A stretch of 14,451 nucleotides of DNA, taken from positions 1-14,451 of the forward strand of contig JAGTUW010000221.1 in the NCBI GenBank assembly GCA_018224345.1. Reading direction: 5' to 3'. The stretch's first letter is position 1. Each line of letters starts with the position of its first letter. The translations under genes were made by a program, and so were the position numbers. Of the stretch, positions 1 through 8,259 are shown one piece after another. The notes under the pieces were generated by a model. It did not search any database, was not told the origin of the DNA, and was given only the letters and a program-made list of their open reading frames with translations. This DNA comes from Bacteroidota bacterium (GTDB lineage: Bacteria > Bacteroidota > Ignavibacteria > SZUA-365).

Positions 1-117
1 AATGCGCACGAGTGCTGGTTCTCAAACAAAAAAAATGTATCTTGCCAAGTAATATGAATACGGGTTCCAAGGTGCGACGTCGAATTGTGCGCTGTACGGA
101 TGGCCCAAAAAAACAGC

Positions 118-146
118 TTGACATTCGTGCAACCCTTGGTTAACTT
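118..146 (+). promoter_or_regulatory. Possible sigma70-like promoter
   Basis: A perfect TTGACA hexamer at 118-123 is followed after 17 bases by TAACTT at 141-146, a weak -10 match (3 of 6). It would give a 5' leader of roughly 185 bases. The poor -10 keeps confidence low, and the primary sigma factor in this phylum often uses different elements. Confidence 0.2.
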
Positions 147-257
147 GTTCCCTATCTTATTCATGAGGCAACGTCCTTTTGCAAACATGCAGTATAACCT
201 CTCTGGAAACATCAATCCCCGATGCCATCGCAGCGGTGCAGAGGCTTGAATCGCGTG

Positions 258-289
258 TTGGACGTTCTTACTAGTCTGGACAATTTTTG
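258..289 (+). promoter_or_regulatory. Possible Bacteroidota-type promoter (TTG / nAnnTTTG)
   Basis: TTG at 258-260 is followed after 21 bases by AATTTTTG at 282-289, close to the Bacteroidota -33/-7 arrangement (TTG, then TAnnTTTG). It lies about 50 bases before the start codon. The same arrangement (TTG, 22 bases, AATATTTG) occurs before the regulator gene at 9978. Pattern match only. Confidence 0.3.
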
Positions 290-326
290 TGATGAACCAT
301 AACTGCTCAATTTTTCCCCAACTGCC

Positions 327-333
327 AGGAGGT
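327..333 (+). promoter_or_regulatory. Strong Shine-Dalgarno for the 1246-residue protein
   Basis: AGGAGGT lies 5 bases before the ATG at 339. It fixes that start and is by far the best ribosome binding site in the window; most other genes here have weak or none. This suggests high translation of the secreted protein. Confidence 0.8.
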
Positions 334-338
334 ATTTC

Positions 339-3300
339 ATGAGGAAGTTGACTCTTCTTTCTGCAGTATTTCTACTCGGCGTACTGCTCACGCAGGTGGG
401 GTTTGCAAACGGTAACTTCAAGTACTCAAGCAAGCCACATCTCGCGATCACAAGTAGCCAGACGGTCACTGATGCCATTTTCGTTCCTGTGAACGTGCCG
501 GTGTCTGATGTCCGTATCGGTGTGTACGCCAAAACCGTCATGTTTTCTTCTCTGCGTGTCACGCTGGTTTCGCCCTATGGGCATCAGATCGTGCTCAAGC
601 AGCAGAACGCTCCCAACACCGCACCGATTTACGGATCGCTCGGCTCATCCCGTTCGATGATGCTTTTCCGTGAAAACGGCAATCCCATCGGCGATCAGCC
701 GAATGATCGCGTTACTGAACCCGCATTTACGCTTACATCGCTGAATGGTGTACTCTCCGGCGGTTGGTGGCAACTCGTCGTCCAGGATGATCGCACCGGC
801 ATCACTGGTGCGGAACCCCAGCAGGGCTTCCTCGAGGAGTGGGTGCTGATGTTCAACAGACAGATCGTCGAACCCATTGTCCCCCTGAACCCGCCCGTGA
901 ACATTCTATTCCCCGGTGGTGCTTCCATTCGTGGACAGATCAACGGTACCACAGCGACGTTGACTGACCCGAATCGTGCCCAGGTGCCGAATGAAAGCGG
1001 CTTTGGCGTTTCCAATCCTGAATTATGCGGTGCGCCGGGTACGGACCCGAACGTGCTGATCGGTGTCAACGGCGATGCCTTTCCGGTCGTGATCTCCGGT
1101 TACCCCGGTGCTCTCATAGGTCAGGAAGCCAACGGGTATCCCGCAGGGCGTTTCCGTATCACCATCACAGTCGAGACGGATTACTCTCAAAGCCCTTTCG
1201 TCGGTGGACTCACAGAAGATATCGCAATTTATTTCGGCCGCGTACCTGATGCACCTGGTAATCTGCCGCTTCCGGCACCCCCATCACAGGGTGATCCCGG
1301 CTTCCAGGCGAAAACGTATCTCGGTGGCTGGCCGACGGGCGCCGGTGTCGTCGGTTCGCTTCAGGGCACGAGTGGTCCTTTCGGAGGCGTGCGCCTCGCT
1401 GCTTGTATTTCGCCGGAACCGTTCGTCGATATTTTCGGCTACGATCGCGTCACCTTTGACGATCTGGCCATCGAACAGATTGCCGAAGGTCTTCCCCCCG
1501 GCCCCAACGGTGGGTTTGCCGGAACATACAAAGGCCAACAGGCTCTGAGTTCCCTCGACGGTCTTCCTCTTGATGGATTGTATTACGTCAGTGTGTATGA
1601 CGCCTACATGGACAATCCTCCTGACTACGGCCACATCCGTGTGACCTATCTTCAAGTGGAGTATATCATTGGTGGCGGTGAGATTTCCGATCCCGATCGC
1701 CATCAGGGCCTTGCCGGTCCGCTCATGGGAATCCCCGTCCCGGGTGAAATCACCGGTGCGCCTCTCGGTTATCTCTCCGATGTTGTCGGTATGATTCCGC
1801 CTTACAGCCAGCATGCCAAGGATCAGGATCCCATCCTCGTTTTCTGGGCCACCCAGAAACTGTATCCCAAGGATGCGACTGGTACCGAGCGCATTCAGGC
1901 CATTGACCAGAACAACTATGCACCGCCCTCGGCGACGCATTACCATGGCCCTTACGCCTATCCGGGTGTGCTCGACAGCGATCCGCTCGTCGCCGGTGCC
2001 CTCGTGAATGCGGACGTGCTCCTCGTTCCTGAAGGTGACTACAACTTCCGTATCAATGTGATTCAGCCACGTTATGACGATGATATTGCTGACAACGAAT
2101 TCGAGTCCCCGCAGATCAACGTCAATCCTGTGTCGCTGTCTTATATGGGCGAGATGATTCCGTACTGGAACCAATTCGTCGATCCGGAAAATGATGGTTT
2201 GTTGGCCAGCTTCCTCGTCAATGATGAAGAAGCTATCGCCAATACCTTCACTTTATTCAAGTTCCCGTCAACGCAGTTGACGAGTGTCGATTATCATTTC
2301 GACAAGGGCCTGGCTATTACACCGCGTGCCCGCGTTCGGATCAGTGTCTGGGCAGCCTCCAATGGCTATACCGGTGCTCCCTCGACACTCGTGGCACGTT
2401 CGCCGTATGTAAACGCGAGCGAATACCTCGAGGGCAACTGGCGGACGTTCCCGATCTATCCCGTCGATGCAAACGGCAATGCCGACATCGCTGCAGGCGG
2501 ATCGGTTGACCTCTCCCCGGGGACTTATACGGTGTCGCTTGACAATGCCGATCTCCAAGGCGGACAGTATCTTGCTTACCCGTATACCTACGGTGCGATC
2601 CCCGCACTGAAGGATCGTTTCAAGAGCTATCATTTTGGTGACAATTTCGGTCCCATTGGTCCGTTCGCCGCTTTCGGTACGCGGATGATTTATTATAGCG
2701 CCAACACGGCGAATGCTCCTGCCATTGCACTGGGTACGACGAATGGTGAAGCCCTTTCGAACCATGTCTTCCCGTTCCGTCTGAACATGACGGAATACAA
2801 TGATTTCGCCATCAACTACGTACGCTGGTCCAGCCAGACTACCCCGGATGAAGTCATTCTCAGTGGTCAGTCAGTCGTCCCGACCGTCAATATCACTGCC
2901 GCTTCCACACAGAACGGCCAGAACAAGGACTTCAACATCTACCTTGCCGTGTACGATGCCGGAAACGGTCTTCTGTACAGTGACATGGTGAATGTTGCGA
3001 ATTCAGGTGGTATCAACGGATACCAGACCTTGTCGATCAATATGGATGCATGGACCCCCACGGCTGGTGGCGCTTACAAGGTCAAGGCATATTTCACCCG
3101 TAAACCTGGTGATCAGAACCCGGTCAATGACATGATCGAGTATGCTCTGTACGTCGTGCCGCAGCCGGTGATCGCTTATGACTCGGATGTGGACAACAGA
3201 CAGCTCAACGATCTGATCGACGGTATCGGTACACTCGGTGTCATACCTGAACTGGTGAATGTGGCTTCCGGAGATCTCTCGCAGTACACCAACAGCACAA

Positions 3301-4079
3301 TTTACGTGCTCGGTGATATCGCAAACGAGACCCTCGCTGCCGCAGTGGCAAAAGGCAATGATATCGCCTTCGTCCGGAACCATGGTGAGCAGATCGGTAC
3401 GTTGTTGCGCAAGGTTGATGGTCTCTATGGTGTCGAGCGCATGCGCCCGATGAACTATGAGAACGTGCAACTCGGTGCAACCATAGAAGTTGATCCTACT
3501 GCGGTCAGTGAAGATATGGTCGAGCCCGTGCAACTTCCGGATTTCACTTCGAAGGAAGAAATGCTGGACTATCTGACAAATGAGATGCGTGTCGAAGCGC
3601 CTGCGAAATCCTTCAACAAAAAGGGTGACAATTCCGCCTTCGAGAACGTGATGTCTGCTGTCAGAAGCAGCAAGTACGGTGAAATCAGCTATTTCAGTGA
3701 GCGTCGCGGTTCGCTGGAGATCGTGTACACAGTACCGAGCCTCCGCCGTCCTGCTGGTAGTTACGTGGATGAGACCGTTCCCACGGCCTTTGTCCTCGAT
3801 CAGAACTACCCGAACCCGTTCAATCCTTCGACAGTCATCTCCTACACGCTGCCTGAGGCAAGTATCGTTACTCTGCGCATCATCGATGTGCTTGGACGCG
3901 AGATTTCCACTCTTGTCAGCGGTAGACAGGATGCCGGTACCTACTCCATCAACTGGAAGGGTCTGGATCAGAACGGCATGAACGTTCCGTCCGGTAGCTA
4001 TCTCTACCGTCTCGACGCTGTCCCGACCAGTGGTGCAGCGACATTCTCGAGCACAAAGAAGATGCTGCTGTCGAAGTAA
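339..4079 (+). CDS. Large secreted T9SS cargo protein with N-terminal P-domain
   Basis: 1246 residues, exported through Sec and then the type IX system, so outer-surface or extracellular. Residues 1-23 are a signal peptide (MRK, hydrophobic core, FA before NG). Residues ~30-172 resemble a proprotein-convertase P-domain: a beta-rich unit with 'LVSPYGH', 'GGWWQLVVQDD' and a closing 'EEWVLMF'. The middle is mostly beta-rich and unassigned. Residues ~820-940 look like a CARDB/Ig-like domain, and ~943-1035 like a small Rossmann-like (GATase-like) unit. Residues 1147-1246 are the type A sorting domain: 'NYPNPFNPSTVISY', 'DVLGREI', 'GTYSINWKG', 'PSGSYLYRL'. No catalytic domain is recognised, although P-domains usually accompany a subtilase or metalloprotease; an adhesive or structural role is inference. 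The start is fixed by a strong AGGAGGT, and a terminator follows the stop, so it is probably transcribed alone. Confidence 0.9.
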   Translation: MRKLTLLSAVFLLGVLLTQVGFANGNFKYSSKPHLAITSSQTVTDAIFVPVNVPVSDVRIGVYAKTVMFSSLRVTLVSPYGHQIVLKQQNAPNTAPIYGSLGSSRSMMLFRENGNPIGDQPNDRVTEPAFTLTSLNGVLSGGWWQLVVQDDRTGITGAEPQQGFLEEWVLMFNRQIVEPIVPLNPPVNILFPGGASIRGQINGTTATLTDPNRAQVPNESGFGVSNPELCGAPGTDPNVLIGVNGDAFPVVISGYPGALIGQEANGYPAGRFRITITVETDYSQSPFVGGLTEDIAIYFGRVPDAPGNLPLPAPPSQGDPGFQAKTYLGGWPTGAGVVGSLQGTSGPFGGVRLAACISPEPFVDIFGYDRVTFDDLAIEQIAEGLPPGPNGGFAGTYKGQQALSSLDGLPLDGLYYVSVYDAYMDNPPDYGHIRVTYLQVEYIIGGGEISDPDRHQGLAGPLMGIPVPGEITGAPLGYLSDVVGMIPPYSQHAKDQDPILVFWATQKLYPKDATGTERIQAIDQNNYAPPSATHYHGPYAYPGVLDSDPLVAGALVNADVLLVPEGDYNFRINVIQPRYDDDIADNEFESPQINVNPVSLSYMGEMIPYWNQFVDPENDGLLASFLVNDEEAIANTFTLFKFPSTQLTSVDYHFDKGLAITPRARVRISVWAASNGYTGAPSTLVARSPYVNASEYLEGNWRTFPIYPVDANGNADIAAGGSVDLSPGTYTVSLDNADLQGGQYLAYPYTYGAIPALKDRFKSYHFGDNFGPIGPFAAFGTRMIYYSANTANAPAIALGTTNGEALSNHVFPFRLNMTEYNDFAINYVRWSSQTTPDEVILSGQSVVPTVNITAASTQNGQNKDFNIYLAVYDAGNGLLYSDMVNVANSGGINGYQTLSINMDAWTPTAGGAYKVKAYFTRKPGDQNPVNDMIEYALYVVPQPVIAYDSDVDNRQLNDLIDGIGTLGVIPELVNVASGDLSQYTNSTIYVLGDIANETLAAAVAKGNDIAFVRNHGEQIGTLLRKVDGLYGVERMRPMNYENVQLGATIEVDPTAVSEDMVEPVQLPDFTSKEEMLDYLTNEMRVEAPAKSFNKKGDNSAFENVMSAVRSSKYGEISYFSERRGSLEIVYTVPSLRRPAGSYVDETVPTAFVLDQNYPNPFNPSTVISYTLPEASIVTLRIIDVLGREISTLVSGRQDAGTYSINWKGLDQNGMNVPSGSYLYRLDAVPTSGAATFSSTKKMLLSK

Positions 4080-4121
4080 GCGGCGGTTTCCCCGCTTGCC
4101 GAACGGCAACAACGCAATACA

Positions 4122-4150
4122 GGCGCCTCCGTACGGGGGCGCCTTTTTTT
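4122..4150 (+). terminator. Intrinsic terminator after the large T9SS gene
   Basis: Arms GGCGCCTCCG and CGGGGGCGCC (4122-4143) pair along 10 bp with one G-U wobble and almost no spacer, so the tip opens as GTAC. Seven T follow at 4144-4150. It lies 43 bases after the stop and is the clearest terminator in the window; it separates this gene from the next. Confidence 0.9.
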
Positions 4151-4424
4151 ATACAACGCCCGGCAGGACGCAGAGACCTGCCCATGCAGTTGCCTTGGCT
4201 CCTTTCACCCTTCATTGACCCTGACGTGATGGAATAGAGGATACATTCTTACTGGCTGGCGGACGAAACAGCGCAAGGTCCGGAGACAGACCGCGCGTAC
4301 GGTGTAATGAGAGGTGGGCAGCGAAGGTCGACTTACTTAATCCCTAGGGGGCTCAGATGGTCTGGTTTGTTTTTGAAGGAATCCTTACATTACTGAGACT
4401 CGTTCACCTCTACATGGAACATAT
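4151..4424. other. Intergenic region before the second T9SS gene
   Basis: No convincing gene. The region holds a hairpin (4271-4296, listed separately), a CCCTAGGG palindrome (4342-4349) and a T-rich stretch near 4364-4375 that ends in TTTTTG and could be a weak -7 element. A promoter for the 4425 gene should be here, because the terminator at 4122-4150 insulates it, but none is clear. I do not recognise a known riboswitch consensus. Confidence 0.5.
4271..4296 (+). other. Hairpin with two-base bulge in the leader of the 4425 gene
   Basis: GCGC, then AA (bulge), GGTC, an 8-base loop, GACC, GCGC. All eight base pairs are Watson-Crick. It has no T-run, so it is not an intrinsic terminator. It lies ~130 bases before the start codon and could be part of a structured 5' leader. 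Confidence 0.4.
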
Positions 4425-5642
4425 ATGCGTTACATCGTACTTCCTCTTTTTATTCTATTTTGGCAATCATCTGTTGCCATGGCACAGGTGCCTTGCGACC
4501 CACTCGTGTATTACAACGAGAGTGGCCAGGAGCTTGTCTATACTCATCCCGTACCGACGCCCTGGTTCGCCATACGGATGACAGCGAATTGGGTTGGGAA
4601 GATCGATACCGCATATATCGGACTGGGAATCGATCGTGCATCCACGAGCGGGTCGAGACCGGATACGTTGCATGTGCGTGTGCTTGCGAATCAACTTCCG
4701 ACCTACAATATCCTTGATGATTACTCTGTGCTGCTCGCACCGAACCTGAATGGAGAAATCGTCGATGCTATGTACATCATCGAATTTAAATACGGCGATC
4801 CCGTTGCCTGGATCAACCCTCCCGACGATTTCTATCTTACCTGGCGTATCAGAGGACCGGCTAACGACATTGCCCGCATACGCATGGTACAACAGGGTGT
4901 GAATCCTGATCGCTCCCTCATAATCAATCAGGACAATTCAACTACGCTGGCTACAGACTTCATGCGAACACAATTGCAACTCGGCGCTGCAGATTCGATT
5001 GATTTCATGACCAAGGTCCACGCATGCTGGCCATACGGCTATCCAGTGGAATTGACTTCATTTGCTGCACGTTCGTACAATGCGGGTGTACTCCTGGAAT
5101 GGCACACAGCTACGGAGGAAAACAACAGTGGCTTTATTGTCGAACGCCTGCTCGGCAGCTCTGAACAGGGGATGCTCAGCCTCTGGCAACAAATCGGATT
5201 TATAGAGGGACACGGTACGACGAATCAGGGGAAATCGTATTCTTACAACGATCCGAACGCGAGTATTGCTGCCGATGTCTCCGGAGTAGTGCGGTATCGC
5301 CTCAGGCAGGTTGATTACGACGGAAAGACGGAACTCTCACCAATCGCGGAAGTAACTCTGACGCAGGAATTCTCATTCGAACTCGAGCAATCCTACCCCA
5401 ACCCTGTAAGAAGCGCCACAGGCAGCGCGGCTGTCACATATTCGCTCCCAACAGAGCAACAGGCGCGTCTTGAACTGTTCGATGCACTCGGAAGATCGGT
5501 CGCCGTTGTCGCCGAGGGTCATCACCCGGCTGGAAGGTATTCTGCGGTACTTCCTGTACAGGGTTTGCGCAGCGGAGTGTATTTCTATCGTCTTACCGCA
5601 AACGGACAGACACTGACCCGACGTCTGTCGGTGATCGAATAA
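4425..5642 (+). CDS. Secreted T9SS cargo protein, 405 residues
   Basis: Residues 1-21 form a signal peptide ending AMAQ. Residues ~22-205 are a beta-rich domain I do not recognise, with single cysteines at 24 and 201 that could bridge. Residues ~207-315 form the Fn3-like linker common in T9SS proteins of this group: 'PVELTSFAA', 'LLEWHTATEENNSGFIVER', 'VRYRLRQVDYDGK'. Residues 316-405 are the type A sorting domain: 'QSYPNPV', 'YSLPTEQQARLELFDALGR', 'GVYFYRLT'. It is therefore probably exported by Sec and then T9SS and attached to or released from the surface; the specific role is unknown. The start has only a weak GGAA upstream, but the signal peptide begins right there. The stop is 10 bases before the glycosyltransferase start, suggesting co-transcription. 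Confidence 0.88.
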   Translation: MRYIVLPLFILFWQSSVAMAQVPCDPLVYYNESGQELVYTHPVPTPWFAIRMTANWVGKIDTAYIGLGIDRASTSGSRPDTLHVRVLANQLPTYNILDDYSVLLAPNLNGEIVDAMYIIEFKYGDPVAWINPPDDFYLTWRIRGPANDIARIRMVQQGVNPDRSLIINQDNSTTLATDFMRTQLQLGAADSIDFMTKVHACWPYGYPVELTSFAARSYNAGVLLEWHTATEENNSGFIVERLLGSSEQGMLSLWQQIGFIEGHGTTNQGKSYSYNDPNASIAADVSGVVRYRLRQVDYDGKTELSPIAEVTLTQEFSFELEQSYPNPVRSATGSAAVTYSLPTEQQARLELFDALGRSVAVVAEGHHPAGRYSAVLPVQGLRSGVYFYRLTANGQTLTRRLSVIE

Positions 5643-5652
5643 GTCCCACTCG

Positions 5653-7515
5653 ATGAAGGGGCTATCCGCATCTGATACTCCTGATACCGGAAAACGAATC
5701 CCTGGCGGATTCGCGTGGCATTGGATTATTCCGGTTCTGCTTGTACTTATCGCTGTGGGTGTCCGGCTCCTGTTCCTTGTCGAATTACGTGAGACTCCGT
5801 TTTTCACGGAGCATTTCTCCGACTCGAAGATATATCTTCATCTCGCTTCCCGGATCAGGGGTGAGGGCATTCCGCATGTCTACTTCATGTCTCCGCTGTA
5901 CCCGTATCTGCTCGCGGCAATCTGGACATTGACGGATAATCCTGAACTCTGGGTTCGGCTACTGCAGGCATTGTTTGGTGGCGCAACGACCCTGCTGACC
6001 TATGTTCTCGGCCGCAGTCTGTTCGGACGTGTCACCGGGGGGCTCGCTGCGTTGATCGTTGCACTGTATGCGCCACTGATTTACTACGACGCCCTCCTGC
6101 TCACCGAATCCCTGTTGACGTTGCTGCTGACCGGGCACATGACGATTCTCGTCACCGCATGGAAATCGAACAATATTCGCTGGTGGATCGCCGCTGGCCT
6201 GATGCTCGGGCTCGCAGTGATAACCCGTGCAACGGTGTTGCTTTTCCCATTGGTCCTGTTTCTCGTCTGGATATTTCTGGATAAGAAGACACGACCGAAA
6301 ACCTCCAATTTGCTCGCATACGTACTTGCTGCCATGCTGCTCCTGCTTCCCACGACAATACGCAATGCCGCGGTCGAAGGTGTGTTCGTTCCCGTGACTT
6401 CGTCCTTCGGTTTCAATCTGTATGCCGGGAATAACGCTGATGCGACTGGTCAATACAGTATGCCGGAAAAAATCGACATCCTCAGAGATCCGGGCGGAAA
6501 ATTCTGGGTGGAGCGACAGACGGACGAAGGAATGAATGCAGTGGAGGTTTCGGCGTATTGGCGTTCACAGGCGTTGGCATGGATGTCTGCAAACCCCGGA
6601 GAGGCCGCAGCTCTTTTCTTCCGCAAGGTTCTGCTCTTTTTCCATCCCGCTGAGATCGATCAACTGGGATTGAGTTTGCGATTTTTTACCAGGGAATATG
6701 GTCCTGTCCCAGGAATCCCCGCTGCTGCTTACCCGATTCTTCTTGTTCTGTCGATGATCGGAGTCGCAGTTACAGAGCGGAAGCGAACCGTCGCGTGGCT
6801 GCCAGTGTTGTTCATTTTGGTCTATGTAATGGCTACCGCGTTCTTTTTCGTAAGTGCACGGCTACGTCTCCCCATCATGCCTCTGCTCATACTGTATGCT
6901 TCTTTCGCAGCGGTCGGCATCGTGCAGCGACTGCGTGAACGAAAATTCCGGGAACTCCGTTTTCCCGTACTCTCCGGAGGCGGTATCGCAATAACCGTAT
7001 TACTGCTCCAGCCCGGTGTGCAACAGGTGTTCGAGCAGGAGTATATCAAGCTGGGAAAGGCAGCATTTCTACGAGAATCGTACAGCGAGGCGGAGGACTT
7101 GTTCCGACGCTCTCTTGCACAGCGTGAAACCGTTGATGGTCTTGTTAATCTCGGGAATGCACTTGCAGCACAGGGACAGCCAGGAGAGGCCGCGGAGAAA
7201 TATCGCGAAGCGATCAGGCGGGATTCGACATCGGCGCTGGCCTGGTTCAATTTCGGAAATCTACACATGCAAAATGGGAAACCGCAATACGCATATGGAT
7301 TCTGGAAACGGGCAACGGAATATGATCCTCGCATGCCTGAAGCGAGAAGAAATTTCGGATTGCTGCTTATGCAGGCAGGACGCTTCCGGGAGGCGGAAGA
7401 ACAGTTGCAAATTTATCTGACTTTGGAAGAAGACCCTGCCCGACGTAATGAAATCGCACGCGATCTTGAACGACTGCAACATCTTATAGATGCGGGACCC
7501 TCATCACGAGAGTGA
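5653..7515 (+). CDS. GT-C (GT39/ArnT-like) membrane glycosyltransferase with C-terminal TPR repeats
   Basis: 620 residues. Residues ~1-455 are a polytopic membrane domain of the GT-C fold, which moves a sugar from a polyprenyl-phosphate donor to an acceptor on the periplasmic face. After the first membrane segment (~25-45) comes the expected acidic site, 'HFSDSKIY', with Asp57 as the likely catalytic residue, then 'MSPLYPYLLA'. Later segments carry 'TRATVLLFPLVLFLVW' and 'ARLRLPIMPLLILYASFA', typical of the family. Residues ~464-610 hold about four TPR units, for example 'LVNLGNALAAQGQPGEAAEK' and 'FGNLHMQNGKPQYAYGFWKR'. The acceptor is unknown; lying directly behind a T9SS cargo gene makes glycosylation of exported protein or surface polysaccharide plausible (inference). 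There is no visible Shine-Dalgarno; translation may be coupled to the preceding gene. Confidence 0.85.
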   Translation: MKGLSASDTPDTGKRIPGGFAWHWIIPVLLVLIAVGVRLLFLVELRETPFFTEHFSDSKIYLHLASRIRGEGIPHVYFMSPLYPYLLAAIWTLTDNPELWVRLLQALFGGATTLLTYVLGRSLFGRVTGGLAALIVALYAPLIYYDALLLTESLLTLLLTGHMTILVTAWKSNNIRWWIAAGLMLGLAVITRATVLLFPLVLFLVWIFLDKKTRPKTSNLLAYVLAAMLLLLPTTIRNAAVEGVFVPVTSSFGFNLYAGNNADATGQYSMPEKIDILRDPGGKFWVERQTDEGMNAVEVSAYWRSQALAWMSANPGEAAALFFRKVLLFFHPAEIDQLGLSLRFFTREYGPVPGIPAAAYPILLVLSMIGVAVTERKRTVAWLPVLFILVYVMATAFFFVSARLRLPIMPLLILYASFAAVGIVQRLRERKFRELRFPVLSGGGIAITVLLLQPGVQQVFEQEYIKLGKAAFLRESYSEAEDLFRRSLAQRETVDGLVNLGNALAAQGQPGEAAEKYREAIRRDSTSALAWFNFGNLHMQNGKPQYAYGFWKRATEYDPRMPEARRNFGLLLMQAGRFREAEEQLQIYLTLEEDPARRNEIARDLERLQHLIDAGPSSRE

Positions 7516-7518
7516 TGA
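7501..7518 (+). terminator. Perfect hairpin across the glycosyltransferase stop codon
   Basis: TCATCAC and GTGATGA form a 7-bp perfect stem closed by GAGA, a GNRA-type tetraloop; the TGA stop is inside the 3' arm. No T-tract follows, so it is not a classical intrinsic terminator. It may stabilise the mRNA 3' end. Confidence 0.35.
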
Positions 7519-7530
7519 TTCCGGATACAG

Positions 7531-7555
7531 CCGGTAACGTGCGCACCGCTACCGG
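7531..7555 (+). terminator. Second hairpin in the convergent gap
   Basis: CCGGTA pairs with TACCGG, followed by one mismatch and two more pairs around a short loop. It lies between the convergent glycosyltransferase and CBS genes and has no T-run on either strand. It could slow transcription from either side; weak evidence. Confidence 0.3.
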
Positions 7556-7653
7556 TGTGGGAATAACGCCGCCAGTCCCTTATAATTTTGCGTTGTCAAT
7601 GTGGTTGTAATAGACGATGAACGCAGTGACAGCCCGACCGTCGAGGTAGAGAT

Positions 7654-8235
7654 TTACGTCTCCTCGTCAGTATCGGTTGCATCCTCGCCTGCAAGGAGAT
7701 CCGCTTCATCGGACAAGGGGATATCGTCTTCACTCGATGCCAGCGGGTGTGGGGGAAGGTTCAGGACTTCGTCTGCAAAATGCTGCACGAGATAGGAAAC
7801 AATATCTTTGACCGATACGACGCCGAGAGGTTCGAACTGTTCGTTGACAATGGGGATATGGCGATATCCACCGAGATCCATGAAGTTAAGCGCATACGCA
7901 ATGGTATCATCATCGTTGAGTGCCTGGGGATTGATTGTCATCACTTCGGTAATGGGTGTACTTCTCAAGTCGAACGCAGCCCCGATGATTTTTTTCAGCA
8001 CATCACGTTCGGTGAAAATCCCCAGTAGTTTATTATGACTCGTAACAAGGACACAGCCGATTCGCTTGCTCTGCATCATGTGTATTGCGTCACGGATCGG
8101 CACATCAATATCGACCGTGATTGCAGGTTTCATCAGGCTGCGCAGGGAACGGCGCAGATCCTCGACTTCAAAAGCGGGTACGGAAGAGGAGTCATCACTT
8201 TGGAACGTCATATACGGATCATCCTTCCTGTTCAT
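7654..8235 (-). CDS. Two-CBS-domain protein
   Basis: 193 residues, predicted cytoplasmic. It is essentially one CBS pair (Bateman module): CBS1 at ~34-84 ('SLMKPAITVDIDVPIRDAI', 'GIFTERDV' at 72-79) and CBS2 at ~97-154 ('TEVMTINPQAL', 'GVVSVKDI' at 138-145), then a very acidic tail (168-193). Such modules usually bind adenine nucleotides or S-adenosylmethionine and regulate a partner; there is no enzymatic domain here, so it is a free-standing sensor of unknown partner. It lies 24 bases downstream of hutH on the same strand, so it is probably co-transcribed. The listed ATG has no Shine-Dalgarno; Met9 (8211) has AGGAAGGA about 10 bases upstream and may be the true start, giving 185 residues. 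Confidence 0.88.
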   Translation of the reverse strand: MNRKDDPYMTFQSDDSSSVPAFEVEDLRRSLRSLMKPAITVDIDVPIRDAIHMMQSKRIGCVLVTSHNKLLGIFTERDVLKKIIGAAFDLRSTPITEVMTINPQALNDDDTIAYALNFMDLGGYRHIPIVNEQFEPLGVVSVKDIVSYLVQHFADEVLNLPPHPLASSEDDIPLSDEADLLAGEDATDTDEET

Positions 8236-8259
8236 AATTGCACGTTTCTGGTGAGTGAA

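Larger units (their letters stand above)
1..338. other. Non-coding leader upstream of the large T9SS protein
   Basis: No convincing gene lies in these bases; the only open frame here is antisense and runs into the downstream gene. The stretch is relatively A/T-rich, with A-runs near 28-35 and 106-113. It holds two promoter candidates listed separately and ends in a strong ribosome binding site. The end of any preceding gene lies outside the window. Confidence 0.6.

Noticed and set aside
1284..2174. 296-codon antisense open frame inside the large T9SS gene
   Set aside because: It lies wholly opposite a well-supported secreted protein, and its product has no signal peptide, domain or motif; it is a by-product of codon bias.
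3003..4112. 369-codon antisense open frame over the end of the large T9SS gene
   Set aside because: It overlaps the clear T9SS sorting domain coding sequence and its product shows no recognisable family.
4151..4424. c-di-GMP, cobalamin or RNase P-like RNA
   Set aside because: Short fragments such as GGTCCGGAGACAGACC recall such RNAs, but the conserved cores and required pairings are not there; a covariance search would settle it.
7574..7627. Long-looped dyad TGCGTT/AACGCA downstream of the CBS gene as its terminator
   Set aside because: The 6-bp arms are separated by a long unpaired loop and no T-run follows on the - strand; probably chance.
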